NCBI RefSeq assembly: GCF_001294335.1
Contig: NZ_LGKG01000141.1
Location: forward strand, 235,043 to 299,042
Source of the DNA: Streptomyces chattanoogensis
Lineage (GTDB): Bacteria; Actinomycetota; Actinomycetes; Streptomycetales; Streptomycetaceae
Length of the DNA stretch: 64,000 bases
Direction: 5' to 3'
The notes beneath the pieces are model-generated. The model was not told the origin of the DNA and did no database searches. It saw only the letters and a list, made by a program, of their open reading frames with translations. Below are positions 51,291 to 60,737 of the stretch, piece after piece. Both the position numbers and the translations under genes were made by a program. Positions within the stretch are counted from its first letter, which is position 1. Every line of letters begins with the position of its first letter.

Positions 51291-52580
51291 ATGGACATGG
51301 AGACCTTCCCGAGCTCCCCGGCATCCCCGGACCTTCCGACAGCCCCGGACCTCCCGGTTTTCCCCCGGATCATCTCGGTGGACGACCACACGGTGGAACC
51401 GGCCCACGTCTGGCGGGACCGGCTCCCGTCGAAGTACCACGACATCGGCCCGCGCATCGTGCGGGCGCCCGTGAAGGAACTGAGCTTCGTGGGCGGCAAG
51501 TTCGCCCCGCAGATGGGCGCCCCGGGCGACGACGGCCCCATAGCCGACTGGTGGGTCTACGAGGATCTGCACCGCCCTATGACCCGCCTGGACACCGCCG
51601 TCGGCTGCACCCGCGACGAGATCAGACTCGAGGGCATCACCTTCGAGCAGATGCGCCCCGGCTCCTTCAGCGTGCCGGAACGACTGGCCGATATGGACGT
51701 CAACCACGTCCAGTCCGCGCTCTGCTTCCCCACCTTCCCCCGCTTCTGCGGCCAGACCTTCACCGAGGCCAAGGACCGCGAGCTGGGGCTGCTGGGCGTA
51801 CGCGCCTACAACGACTGGATGGTGGAGGAGTGGTGCGGCCCGCAGGCGCAGGGCCGGCTGATCCCGCTCACCCTGATCCCGCTCTGGGACGCGGAACTGG
51901 CCGCCGCCGAGGTGCGGCGCAACGCGGCCCGCGGCGTACGGGCGGTCTGTTTCAGCGAGATCCCGCCGCACCTGGGTCTGCCCAGCATCCACACCGACCA
52001 CTGGGACCCGTTCCTGCGCGCCTGCGACGAGACCGGCACGGTCGTCGCCATGCACATCGGCTCCTCGTCGAAGATGCCGTCCACCTCGCCCGACGCCCCG
52101 CCCGCCGTCGGCTCCGCCATCACCTTCGCCAACTGCTGCTTCTCGATGGTCGACTGGCTGATGAGCGGCAAGTTCGACCGCTTCCCGAACCTGAAGATCA
52201 TGTACGCCGAGGGCCAGATCGGCTGGATCCCGTACATCCTGGAACGCGCGAACGTCGTCTGGGAGGAGAACCGCGCCTGGGGCGGCGTCGCCGAGAAGGT
52301 CCTGCGCCCGCCGTCCGAACTCTTCGCGGAGCATGTGTACGGCTGCTTCTTCGACGATGCGTTCGGCCTGCGGAACCTGGACGCCATCGGGGTCGCGAAC
52401 GTCCTGTACGAGACCGACTACCCGCACTCGGACTCGACCTGGCCGAAGTCGAGGGAGGTCGGGGAGGCGCAGATGGGGCACCTGGCGCCGGATGTGGTGG
52501 AGCGGATCGTGCGGGGGAACGCGATCGAGCTGCTGGGGCTTACGGGGGAGGGGCTCTGGGCGCCGGGAGCGAAGGGGTGA
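51291..52580 (+). CDS. Amidohydrolase family 2 (TIM-barrel) hydrolase/decarboxylase
   Basis: A 429-residue metal-dependent hydrolase. Seen: RIISVDDHTVEPAHVWRDRLP at the N-terminus (DDH in place of DxH), QSALCFPTFPRFCGQTF, VAMHIGSSSKMPSTSPDAPP, YAEGQIGWIPYILER, ETDYPHSDSTWP with the catalytic Asp. This amidohydrolase-2 group includes ring-cleaving hydrolases and decarboxylases in aromatic and terpenoid breakdown. ATG at 51291, with a second ATG two codons on. The longer open frame upstream is antisense to the SARP gene and is ignored. Site 12 puts it in the regulon. Confidence 0.86.
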   Translation: MDMETFPSSPASPDLPTAPDLPVFPRIISVDDHTVEPAHVWRDRLPSKYHDIGPRIVRAPVKELSFVGGKFAPQMGAPGDDGPIADWWVYEDLHRPMTRLDTAVGCTRDEIRLEGITFEQMRPGSFSVPERLADMDVNHVQSALCFPTFPRFCGQTFTEAKDRELGLLGVRAYNDWMVEEWCGPQAQGRLIPLTLIPLWDAELAAAEVRRNAARGVRAVCFSEIPPHLGLPSIHTDHWDPFLRACDETGTVVAMHIGSSSKMPSTSPDAPPAVGSAITFANCCFSMVDWLMSGKFDRFPNLKIMYAEGQIGWIPYILERANVVWEENRAWGGVAEKVLRPPSELFAEHVYGCFFDDAFGLRNLDAIGVANVLYETDYPHSDSTWPKSREVGEAQMGHLAPDVVERIVRGNAIELLGLTGEGLWAPGAKG

Positions 52581-52669
52581 GGACGACGGGCCGCGGCGGA
52601 CCGGCCGGGCAGTAGCCGAGCAGCCGAGGCGGCACGGCCGATCCGCTCCGCCGGTGCCGCGTCGTCGGT

Positions 52670-53075
52670 ACCGCCCGGACGGCCGGGCTCGTCGGCGGGC
52701 TGCGCGGGGCCGGTGTGGAGCTCGCCGAGGCGGATCTGACCGTCGGCACGTCGGCGGGCGCGCACCACCGGCCGGAGCGGAAGCTGCTGATCCCGGTGGT
52801 GGACGCCGAGACCGGGGCGCCGGAAGTCTTTGACCGCGGCAGCGGTGTTTCGTTGGCGGCGGCCGTGGCGGCAAGCACCGCCTTCCCGGGCATCTCCCCG
52901 TCGTCATCGAGCCGCTGGCGCACTTGTTCCCCGCGAGCCGCTCACCCGCGAGTTCGCGGAGGCCGGTGCGGACGCGGTGGTGACGATCGGCCCCGACGCG
53001 GCGACGGTCGAGGTGTTCGGCCCGGACCTGCACGACCGGTCGGCCTGGCATGCGCCGGTGGCGTCCGCCGGGTGA
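52670..53075 (+). pseudogene. Patatin-like phospholipase remnant
   Basis: Fragments of a patatin family protein survive in order: RTAGLVGGLRGAGVELAEADLTVGTSAGA (nucleophile elbow GTSAG), then a jump to PERKLLIPVVDAETGAPEVFDRGSGVSLAAAVAASTAFPG, then, in another frame, REPLTREFAEAGADAVVTIGPDAATVEVFGPDLHDRSAW. Segments between them, including the catalytic Asp-Gly loop, are missing, and a frameshift occurs near 52940. The 5' end of the family is also absent. The gene is therefore decayed. Confidence 0.7.
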
Positions 53076-53163
53076 CGGCCGGTCCCTGGGAGCAGGGGCC
53101 CCGCGGCGCGGACGGCAAAAGCAAAGGCAAGGAGGGTGTGTACCCACTCCTTGCCACTCCTAA

Positions 53164-54720
<1,557 letters not shown>

Positions 54721-54820
54721 GAGCGCAGCCGTGGCCCGGTCCGGCGCCGCACCGCAGGGGAACCCGGCCCGCCTCCGCCCGTGACGACCGACCCCCGCAC
54801 CACGTTGATCGAGTACATGC

Positions 54821-54856
54821 AACGGCCCCGCGCCGACAGGCCGGCGCGGGGCCGTT
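54821..54856. terminator. 15-bp perfect hairpin after rox
   Basis: AACGGCCCCGCGCCG (54821-54835) and its exact complement (54842-54856) around 6 bases. It lies 100 bp after rox and just before the ATG at 54877, so it also argues against the longer start at 54781. Confidence 0.75.
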
Positions 54857-54876
54857 CCGATCGACGAGAGGGAACC

Positions 54877-55305
54877 ATGGCACGGGCGATATCGGGCGTG
54901 GGGCGCGTAACGGTCTTCCCCCTGCTGCATGACTGGCCGGACACGTACGGGGTCATCGCGTACACCACGACCGGGCACTTCGGCGTCGATGCGGTGGTCG
55001 GGTACGTCCCGCTCCCCGAGGTGCCGGACGTACGCCTGATGGACGTGGCGGCGCGCCATGCCGCGCAGACCACGGAGTGGGTGCTGTGCACCGGCTGGAG
55101 CAGCCGCGTCGTACCGAAGCCGGGGACGCTGGACCTCCGGGACACGGAGTGGTCGCTGGAGGTCGACGGAAGCAGTACGCCGGGCAAGGTGGTCTACGGG
55201 CACCAGCAGTTGCACGTCGGGCGGATGAGCCTCAAGGACCCGGAGCTGATGCCGCGGGTGCGGGAGGTCCTTCACCGCCGCGTCGGGGGGCCGGTCTCCG
55301 CCTGA
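54877..55305 (+). CDS. Hypothetical protein, unknown family
   Basis: A 142-residue protein, MARAISGVGRVTVFPLLHDWPDTYGVIAYTTTGHFGVDAVVGYVPLPE... No recognised domain; it is beta-rich with conserved-looking aromatic residues and no signal peptide. ATG at 54877 has GAGAGGGA 3 bases upstream, better than GTG at 54781, which lies upstream of a hairpin. Its 3' end overlaps the convergent TetR gene by 34 bp. No link to the catabolic genes is visible. Confidence 0.7.
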   Translation: MARAISGVGRVTVFPLLHDWPDTYGVIAYTTTGHFGVDAVVGYVPLPEVPDVRLMDVAARHAAQTTEWVLCTGWSSRVVPKPGTLDLRDTEWSLEVDGSSTPGKVVYGHQQLHVGRMSLKDPELMPRVREVLHRRVGGPVSA

Positions 55306-55889
55306 CGACTCCCCAGCAGCGCCACGGCCGTTGCCACCAGCTCCGCGTCCGTCTCCTCCGTACGGTGATCCGCGATCCCGGAGCGGAACAGCGCCGCCCC
55401 CTCGATGAGCATGGTGAACACCCCCGCCCGTGCCCGGCGGGCCGCGGCGGAAAGGGCGGGCTGCTGCTCGTGGAGGAAGGCGGCGACCTGGTCCTGGTAG
55501 TCGCGGTAGAAGGCGCGTACGGCCGCGGCCACGGCCTCGTCCAGTGCGGCCAGGGCCCAGAGTTCGGTGAACAGGCGGACCAGGCGCGGGTCGTCCTGCT
55601 CGGCCAGCAGGGTGCGGACGAGCCGGTACGGATCGGGGGCCGCTGCCCGATCGCCGGGCGACAGGAGCGGGCGGAGCCGCTCCAGGGAGTGGGACAGGGC
55701 GCGGTCGAGGACGGCGGCCACCAGGTCGGCGCGGGTGGGGAAGTAGTACTGGAGGTGGCCGAGCCGGACGTCGGCGGCGGTGGCGACGGCGCGCATGGAG
55801 AGTTCGGCGTGGCCGCAGGTGAGCAGGAGTTCCTCGGCGGTGTCGAGGAGGTGGGTGCGTTTGCGGGCGCCTTTGGGGGTGTCGGTCAT
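55272..55889 (-). CDS. TetR-family transcriptional regulator
   Basis: A 205-residue repressor: helix-turn-helix about 10-55 (RKRTHLLDTAEELLLTCGHAELSMRAVATAADVRLGHLQYYFPTRADLVAAVL), the rest helical (LFTELWALAALDEAVAAAVRAFYRDYQDQVAAFL). The LGHLQYYFPT recognition-helix pattern differs clearly from the TetR at 34054. ATG at 55889. It is downstream of the reductase-like gene 55944 on the same strand, and a TAGGTC palindrome precedes that gene, so autoregulation of this two-gene unit is likely. Confidence 0.85.
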   Translation of the reverse strand: MTDTPKGARKRTHLLDTAEELLLTCGHAELSMRAVATAADVRLGHLQYYFPTRADLVAAVLDRALSHSLERLRPLLSPGDRAAAPDPYRLVRTLLAEQDDPRLVRLFTELWALAALDEAVAAAVRAFYRDYQDQVAAFLHEQQPALSAAARRARAGVFTMLIEGAALFRSGIADHRTEETDAELVATAVALLGSRQAETGPPTRR

Positions 55890-55943
55890 GAGGCGTTCCT
55901 CGGGCGGTGTGGGCGGACGGTGGGGGCTCGGACGTCGTCGGCG

Positions 55944-57098
55944 TCACGCCGTGCCGGACTCCAGCTGCACGCCGTACTCGGCGAGCAGATCCGGGACCCG
56001 GGCCGGGACCGGGGTCATTTCCGGGAAGAGCACCCCGCGCGGCGCCCCGGCGCCGTCCGTGCCCAGGACCCGGCGGAGTGCCAGCATCGCGCCGACGGCG
56101 GTGAGGTGGGCCTGTCCGGCGTCGTCGGTGACCGTCGCGGTACGGCTGCGGCCGCCGTGGGTGACGTCGATACGGAGCCGGGCGGTGCCGCCCTCCCCAG
56201 GGGCGTAGAGAAGGGCGCGCCGGGCGGAGGTGAAGCGCTCGCCGCGCCCCCAGCGGAAGAACCCCAGCCGTTTCACGGCCAGGAGGGATGAGGTGGAGGC
56301 CGCGGAGCTGAAGCCGATACGGGTGGTGGCGGTGGCGGTGCCCAGGGCGAGGGGGAGGGTGAACTGTTCCGGGGTGTCGATACGGGCCACCTTGGTGGGG
56401 TGGGGCCCGATCCGGACCCTGCGGACGTCGCTGAGCGGCATCACCGTACGCCGCTGTCCGCCCTCCGTGACCTCGTAATCCAGGCCGAGACGGTCCATGA
56501 ACTCCACCGAATCCGCGCCGGCGCGGTCCTTGAGGTCCCAGCGGACGGCGATGTCGACGGTCTCCGCGCCGCCCAGCTCCTCGGCCAGCGCCGCCGCCAC
56601 CAGGCTGGACACGCCGCCCATCCAGGCGGAGGACAGCAGTACGGGCGCGGTCGGGCCCCGCAGCGCCGCGACGGTCGCGGCCCGCTGGAGCCGGGCGGTC
56701 CAGCGGGTGATGTCCACATAGGGCACCCCGCCGCGTATCGCCGCCCGCAGCACCCGGTCGTCCGGGTCGTTCACCACGCCGGCCACCGCCCGCACGCCGG
56801 CCCGGAACGGCTCGGGGCCGGTCAGGTCCCATCGTTCGACCCGCGCGCCGGTCTCCTCGGCCAGCGCCTCGCCGCGCGCCACGGTGCGGCCGGTGAGCAG
56901 CAGCGGCCAGGAGGGTGCGGCCAGCCGCGCGAGCTCGGCGCCGACGGTTCCGTAGCCGCCCACCAGGAGGACGGGCCCGGCGGCGTCGAATGCGAGCTCG
57001 TCGCGTAAGGCGGTTGCGTCGGCTGAGTCGGCTGCGTCGCGGCTGTCCTGTGCGTTTCTCATGTCACCAGCGCCCTTCGCGCTCCTTGTGGCATCCAT
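55944..57098 (-). CDS. Saccharopine dehydrogenase-like NAD(P)-binding protein
   Basis: A 384-residue protein with an N-terminal Rossmann fold (GPVLLVGGYGTVGAELARLAAPSWPLLLTGRT) and the split layout of saccharopine dehydrogenase-like/trans-acting enoyl reductase proteins: VRAVAGVVNDPDDRVLRAAIRGGVPYVDITRW, GVSSLVAAALAEELGGAETVDIAVRW. It ends with a loose C-terminal domain. Function unknown. ATG at 57098 gives a leader of 12 residues before MRNAQ; ATG at 57062 is an alternative. TATATT-like sequence directly upstream of 57098 suggests a leaderless start. A TAGGTC palindrome covers the promoter. Confidence 0.78.
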   Translation of the reverse strand: MDATRSAKGAGDMRNAQDSRDAADSADATALRDELAFDAAGPVLLVGGYGTVGAELARLAAPSWPLLLTGRTVARGEALAEETGARVERWDLTGPEPFRAGVRAVAGVVNDPDDRVLRAAIRGGVPYVDITRWTARLQRAATVAALRGPTAPVLLSSAWMGGVSSLVAAALAEELGGAETVDIAVRWDLKDRAGADSVEFMDRLGLDYEVTEGGQRRTVMPLSDVRRVRIGPHPTKVARIDTPEQFTLPLALGTATATTRIGFSSAASTSSLLAVKRLGFFRWGRGERFTSARRALLYAPGEGGTARLRIDVTHGGRSRTATVTDDAGQAHLTAVGAMLALRRVLGTDGAGAPRGVLFPEMTPVPARVPDLLAEYGVQLESGTA

Positions 57099-57108
57099 GA
57101 GAGCAATA

Positions 57109-57124
57109 TAGGTCAGGGGACCTA
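57109..57124. promoter_or_regulatory. TAGGTC-n4-GACCTA palindrome
   Basis: Perfect 6-4-6 palindrome 10 bp upstream of the ATG at 57098. Unlike the CTGACG motif, so probably the operator of the neighbouring TetR at 55272. Confidence 0.6.
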
Positions 57125-57167
57125 ATTTTGCGCGGGTGTTCCGCGACGGCCGCGCCGGACCCCTTGT

Positions 57168-57182
57168 CTGATGGCGCGTCAG
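57168..57182. promoter_or_regulatory. Palindromic operator (site 13a)
   Basis: CTGATGGCGCGTCAG, one change from consensus, 121 bp upstream of the luciferase-like gene start. Confidence 0.65.
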
Positions 57183-57211
57183 CCGCGACGATGGCCCACG
57201 CACAGCAGAAA

Positions 57212-57226
57212 ATGACGGGACGTCAG
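57212..57226. promoter_or_regulatory. Palindromic operator (site 13b)
   Basis: ATGACGGGACGTCAG, one change from consensus, 77 bp upstream of the luciferase-like gene; 44 bp from site 13a on centres. Confidence 0.7.
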
Positions 57227-57303
57227 ATGCGAGATACCGGCGCCGAAACCGATGCCGGATATCCGTTCAGAGCAGCTGTGAGCAGCCGTGAGGAGCCGTC
57301 CAG

Positions 57304-58254
57304 ATGGTGCGGACACTGCCCGAGGGGCGACTGGCGTACGGGATACAGCTACCGGTGCAGTCGCAGAGCACGCTCTACGCGGAGAACTGGGAGGCGGCGG
57401 CCGGGCCCGCCGATCTGGTGGAGGTCGCGCGCGCCGCCGACCTGCACGGATTCGCGTACATCGCCTGCTGTGAGCACATCGCGATTCCGCGGCGGCTGGC
57501 CGCGGCGATGGGGACGACCTGGTACGACCCGGTGGCCACCCTCGCCTATCTGGCGGCCGTGACGGAGCGGGTGCGGCTGCTCAGCCATGTCGCCGTGGTG
57601 GGGCTCAAGCATCCGCTGGTCAGCGCCAAGCAGTACGCGACGCTGGACCGCCTCTCCGGCGGGCGGCTGATCCTCGGGGTGGGCGCGGGGCATGTGCGCG
57701 AGGAGTTCGAGGCGCTGGGGGTGGAGTTCGGGCGCCGGGGCGCGGTGCTGGACGAGAGCATCGACGCGCTCAAGGCGGCGCTCGGTCCGGAGGAGTTCGC
57801 CGAGTTCAAGGGGGCGCGGTGCGCGTTCTCGGGGCTGGGGCAGGCACCGCGGCCGGCGCAGACGCCGCGGCCGCCGATCTGGGTGGGCGGTTCCTCGCCC
57901 GCCGCCGTGCGCCGGGCCGCGGAACGGGGCGACGGGTGGCTGCCGCAGGGCGACCGGCGGGACCAGCTGCCCGGCCAAATAGCCACGTTGCAGGCCCTGA
58001 GGGCGGCGGCCGGGATCGAGGAGCCGATCGCGGTCGGGGCCATCGCCGAGCCGTTGTACGTGGGCGAGCCGACGTGGGACGTCGGACGTCGGACCCTCGC
58101 GGGCGCGCCGGAGCGGATCGCGGAGTCGCTGCGGGAGTACCGGGCGATGGGGGTGGCCCAGATACAGGTGCGGTTCCGCAGCCGGAGCAGTGGCGAACTG
58201 ACCGATCAGATGGCCGCGTTCGGGACCGAGGTGGCGGTGCATCTCGACGGCTGA
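57304..58254 (+). CDS. Luciferase-like (LLM) F420/flavin-dependent oxidoreductase
   Basis: A 316-residue LLM-family barrel enzyme. Seen: YGIQLPVQ at the N-terminus, GFAYIACCEHIAIPRR, VRLLSHVAVVGLKHPLVSAKQYATLDRLSGGRLILGVGAGHVREEFEALG, PIWVGGSSPAAVRRAAERGDGWLP. The motif LSGGRLxLGVGxGxxxxEF is typical of F420-dependent members, so F420 or FMN is the cofactor. It may oxidise or reduce a ring or side chain. ATG at 57304. Two operators precede it; the SDR downstream may be in the same operon. Confidence 0.86.
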   Translation: MVRTLPEGRLAYGIQLPVQSQSTLYAENWEAAAGPADLVEVARAADLHGFAYIACCEHIAIPRRLAAAMGTTWYDPVATLAYLAAVTERVRLLSHVAVVGLKHPLVSAKQYATLDRLSGGRLILGVGAGHVREEFEALGVEFGRRGAVLDESIDALKAALGPEEFAEFKGARCAFSGLGQAPRPAQTPRPPIWVGGSSPAAVRRAAERGDGWLPQGDRRDQLPGQIATLQALRAAAGIEEPIAVGAIAEPLYVGEPTWDVGRRTLAGAPERIAESLREYRAMGVAQIQVRFRSRSSGELTDQMAAFGTEVAVHLDG

Positions 58255-58412
58255 TCGATGGCTGGTCGATGACTGGCCAGTGACTGATCGATGACGGGCC
58301 AGTGGCTGACCGGCGGTTGGCCGTGGCCGGCCGTGGCCGGTCGGCGGGTGAACGAATCGGGTGGGGCGGGGCGGGCGCATCGCCGTGCCCCACAGGAACG
58401 CTGGGAGGCGGC

Positions 58413-59210
58413 ATGGGAAAGCTGGCAGGCCGGGTCGTTCTCATCACGGGGGCGGCGCGCGGGCAGGGCGAGCAGGAGGCGCGGCTCTTCGTGGCGGAAG
58501 GGGCGCGGGTGGTCCTCGGCGATGTGCTGGACGGGCCGGGGGAGGCGCTGGCCAAGGAGCTGGGGGAGGAGCGGGCCCGGTACGTCCACCTGGATGTGGG
58601 CCAGGAGGCGGACTGGGAGGCGGCGGTCGCTGCCGCGAAGGCCGCGTTCGGGAAGATCGACGGGCTGGTCAACAACGCCGGGATACTGCGCTTCAACGAG
58701 CTGGTGAATACGCCGCTGGCCGAGTTCCAGCAGGTGGTGCAGGTCAACCAGGTCGGCGCGTTCCTGGGGATGAAGGCGGTGACGCCCGAGCTGGCGGCGG
58801 CCGGCGGCGGGACCATCGTCAACACCGCCTCGTACACGGCGCTGACCGGGATGGCGTTCCTGACCTCGTACGCCGCCACCAAGGCCGCCATCGTCGGAAT
58901 GACGCGGGTGGCGGCGATGGAGCTGGCGGGCAAGGGGATCCGGGTCAATGCGATGTGTCCGGGGGCGGTCGATACGCCGATGACCAACCCGGACCGGGTG
59001 GCGGCGGACGGCGGGCCGAAGGCGGCCGACGAGGCGGGCAGCGCGGCGCTGGACGAGTTCTACGGGAAGGTCGTCCCGATGGGGCGGATCGGGCAGCCGG
59101 AGGAGGTGGCCCGGCTGGCGCTCTTCCTGTCGTGCGAGGACTCGTCGTACATCACCGGACAGCCGTTTGTGATCGACGGAGGGTGGCTGGCGGGGGTTTC
59201 GGTGTTCTGA
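58413..59210 (+). CDS. SDR-family dehydrogenase (3-alpha/7-alpha-hydroxysteroid-type fold)
   Basis: A 265-residue classical SDR. Seen: VVLITGAARGQGEQEARLF (GxxxGxG; Gln in place of Ile), LVNNAGIL, IVNTASYTALTGMAFLTSYAATKAAIVGMTR with the Tyr-x3-Lys, MCPGAVDTPM, and DGGWLAGVSVF. It would oxidise a ring or side-chain alcohol with NAD. ATG at 58413 has GGGAGG 4 bases upstream. The 158-bp gap before it contains short direct repeats (GATCGATG/GGCCAGTG at 58254-58300) but no good CTGACG site, so it probably belongs to the 57304 transcript. Confidence 0.87.
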   Translation: MGKLAGRVVLITGAARGQGEQEARLFVAEGARVVLGDVLDGPGEALAKELGEERARYVHLDVGQEADWEAAVAAAKAAFGKIDGLVNNAGILRFNELVNTPLAEFQQVVQVNQVGAFLGMKAVTPELAAAGGGTIVNTASYTALTGMAFLTSYAATKAAIVGMTRVAAMELAGKGIRVNAMCPGAVDTPMTNPDRVAADGGPKAADEAGSAALDEFYGKVVPMGRIGQPEEVARLALFLSCEDSSYITGQPFVIDGGWLAGVSVF

Positions 59211-59223
59211 GCCGGGCACTTGG

Positions 59224-59238
59224 CTGACGACGCGTCAG
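59224..59238. promoter_or_regulatory. Palindromic operator (site 14)
   Basis: Perfect CTGACGACGCGTCAG in the promoter region of the luciferase-like operon starting at 59483; first of two sites 63 bp apart. Confidence 0.75.
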
Positions 59239-59286
59239 GTATTGACGGTGGATGCGGGCGGTGCCAGAGTCGGTCCGAGTCGAGAG

Positions 59287-59301
59287 TTGACGGTTCGTCA
59301 G
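59287..59301. promoter_or_regulatory. Palindromic operator (site 15)
   Basis: TTGACGGTTCGTCAG, one change from consensus, 181 bp upstream of the TTG start at 59483. TTGACG could also be a -35 element. Confidence 0.7.
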
Positions 59302-59482
59302 ATATGCGGGTGGTGGCGCCTCGGGTGCCCCGCCCGGCTCGGTCGGCCCGGTCGGGCGGATTGTCGGTGGGTCCGGGTACCGTCGAAGACGTGACAGAGC
59401 GTGCAGCGCCATCGGCGGAAAGTAGTCAACGGACGGAAATCTTCCGGGGGGCGACCCCCGCACCCCGAAGGAGTGAACTCCC

Positions 59483-60613
59483 TTGGAATTCGGGCTCTTT
59501 GTGCAGGGATATGTGCCGGCGGCGCGGGCCGAGACGGACCCCGAGGCCGAGCATCACGCGCTGATGGAGGAGGCCGAGTACGTCATCCAGGCGGACAGGT
59601 CCGGCTTCAAATACGCCTGGGCCTCCGAGCACCACTTCCTGGAGGAGTACTCCCACCTCTCCGCCAACGATGTGTTCCTCGGCTATCTCGCGCACGCCAC
59701 CGAGCGCATCCACCTCGGCTCCGGCATCTTCAACCCCCTCGCCCCGGTCAACCACCCGGTGAAGGTCGCCGAGAAGGTCGCCATGCTCGACCATCTCTCC
59801 CGAGGGCGCTTCGAGTTCGGCTCCGGCCGGGGCGCCGGCAGCCACGAAATACTCGGGTTCATGCCGGGTGTGACCGATATGAACCACACCAAGGAAATCT
59901 GGGAAGAGACCATCGCGGAATTCCCCAAGATGTGGCTCCAGGACGAGTACGCCGGCTTCCGGGGCAAGCACTGGCAGCTGCCGCCGCGCAAGGTCCTGCC
60001 CAAGCCGTACGGCTCGTCCCATCCGGCGATGTGGTACGCCGCCGGGTCCCCGTCCTCCTACGCGATGGCGGGCAGGAAGGGGCTGGGCGTGCTCGGCTTC
60101 AGCGTGCAGAAGGTCTCCGACATGGAGTGGGTCGTCGATTCGTACAAGACGGCCGTCAAGGAGGCAGAGCCGGTCGGCGACTTCGTCAACGACAACGTCA
60201 TGGTCACGTCGACGGCCATCTGCGCGGAGACCCACCAGAAGGCGGTGGAGATCGCGGTCGGCGGCGGGCTCAACTACCTCCAGTCGCTGCTCTTCCGCTA
60301 CCACGACACCTTCCCCCGGCCTGAGGGCATACCGGAGTGGCCCGAACTGCTCCCCGAGTACACCGAGGAGATCATCGAGCTGCTGATCGCCGAGGAGCTG
60401 ATGATCTGCGGCGATCCGGACGAGGTCCTGCGGCAGTGCAAGCGGTGGGAGCAGGCGGGCGCCGATCAGCTCTCCTTCGGGCTGCCTATCGGGGTGGGCT
60501 ACGAGGACACCCTCAACACGATCAAGCTGATAGGCGAGCACGTCATCCCGAAGATCGACACCGACCCGGTGCACCGGACCACGCGCTTCCGCCGGGCGGC
60601 GGGCACCTCCTAG
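59483..60613 (+). CDS. Luciferase-like (LLM) flavin-dependent monooxygenase
   Basis: A 376-residue LLM protein, larger than the one at 57304 and of the alkanal-monooxygenase-like group. Seen: EFGLFVQGYVP, FKYAWASEHHFLEEYSHLSANDVFLGYLAHATERIHLGSGIFNPL, HPVKVAEKVAMLDHLSRGRFEFGSGRGAGSHEI, HPAMWYAAGSPSSYAMAGRKGLGVLGF. The EHH with later HP and the RGRFEFGSGRG block mark flavin monooxygenases. TTG start at 59483 (LEFGLF) with AAGGAG 9 bases upstream. It leads an operon with an amidohydrolase and an aldehyde dehydrogenase. Sites 14 and 15 upstream; the flavin reductase at 17980 may feed it. Confidence 0.87.
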   Translation: MEFGLFVQGYVPAARAETDPEAEHHALMEEAEYVIQADRSGFKYAWASEHHFLEEYSHLSANDVFLGYLAHATERIHLGSGIFNPLAPVNHPVKVAEKVAMLDHLSRGRFEFGSGRGAGSHEILGFMPGVTDMNHTKEIWEETIAEFPKMWLQDEYAGFRGKHWQLPPRKVLPKPYGSSHPAMWYAAGSPSSYAMAGRKGLGVLGFSVQKVSDMEWVVDSYKTAVKEAEPVGDFVNDNVMVTSTAICAETHQKAVEIAVGGGLNYLQSLLFRYHDTFPRPEGIPEWPELLPEYTEEIIELLIAEELMICGDPDEVLRQCKRWEQAGADQLSFGLPIGVGYEDTLNTIKLIGEHVIPKIDTDPVHRTTRFRRAAGTS

Positions 60614-60737
60614 GGCCGGACCAGGCCGGGCCGGGCCGCACTGCGGCCGGACCCGTTACGGACCGCATGTGCCGCAGGGGAGCGGTGCCCCGGCCGGGCG
60701 CCGCCCCGCGAACCGCACCGAGAAAGGGATCCCCGCC

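Noticed and set aside
54781..54876. Upstream GTG start for the hypothetical protein at 54877
   Set aside because: A perfect 15-bp hairpin lies inside this stretch, and the ATG at 54877 has a good ribosome site.
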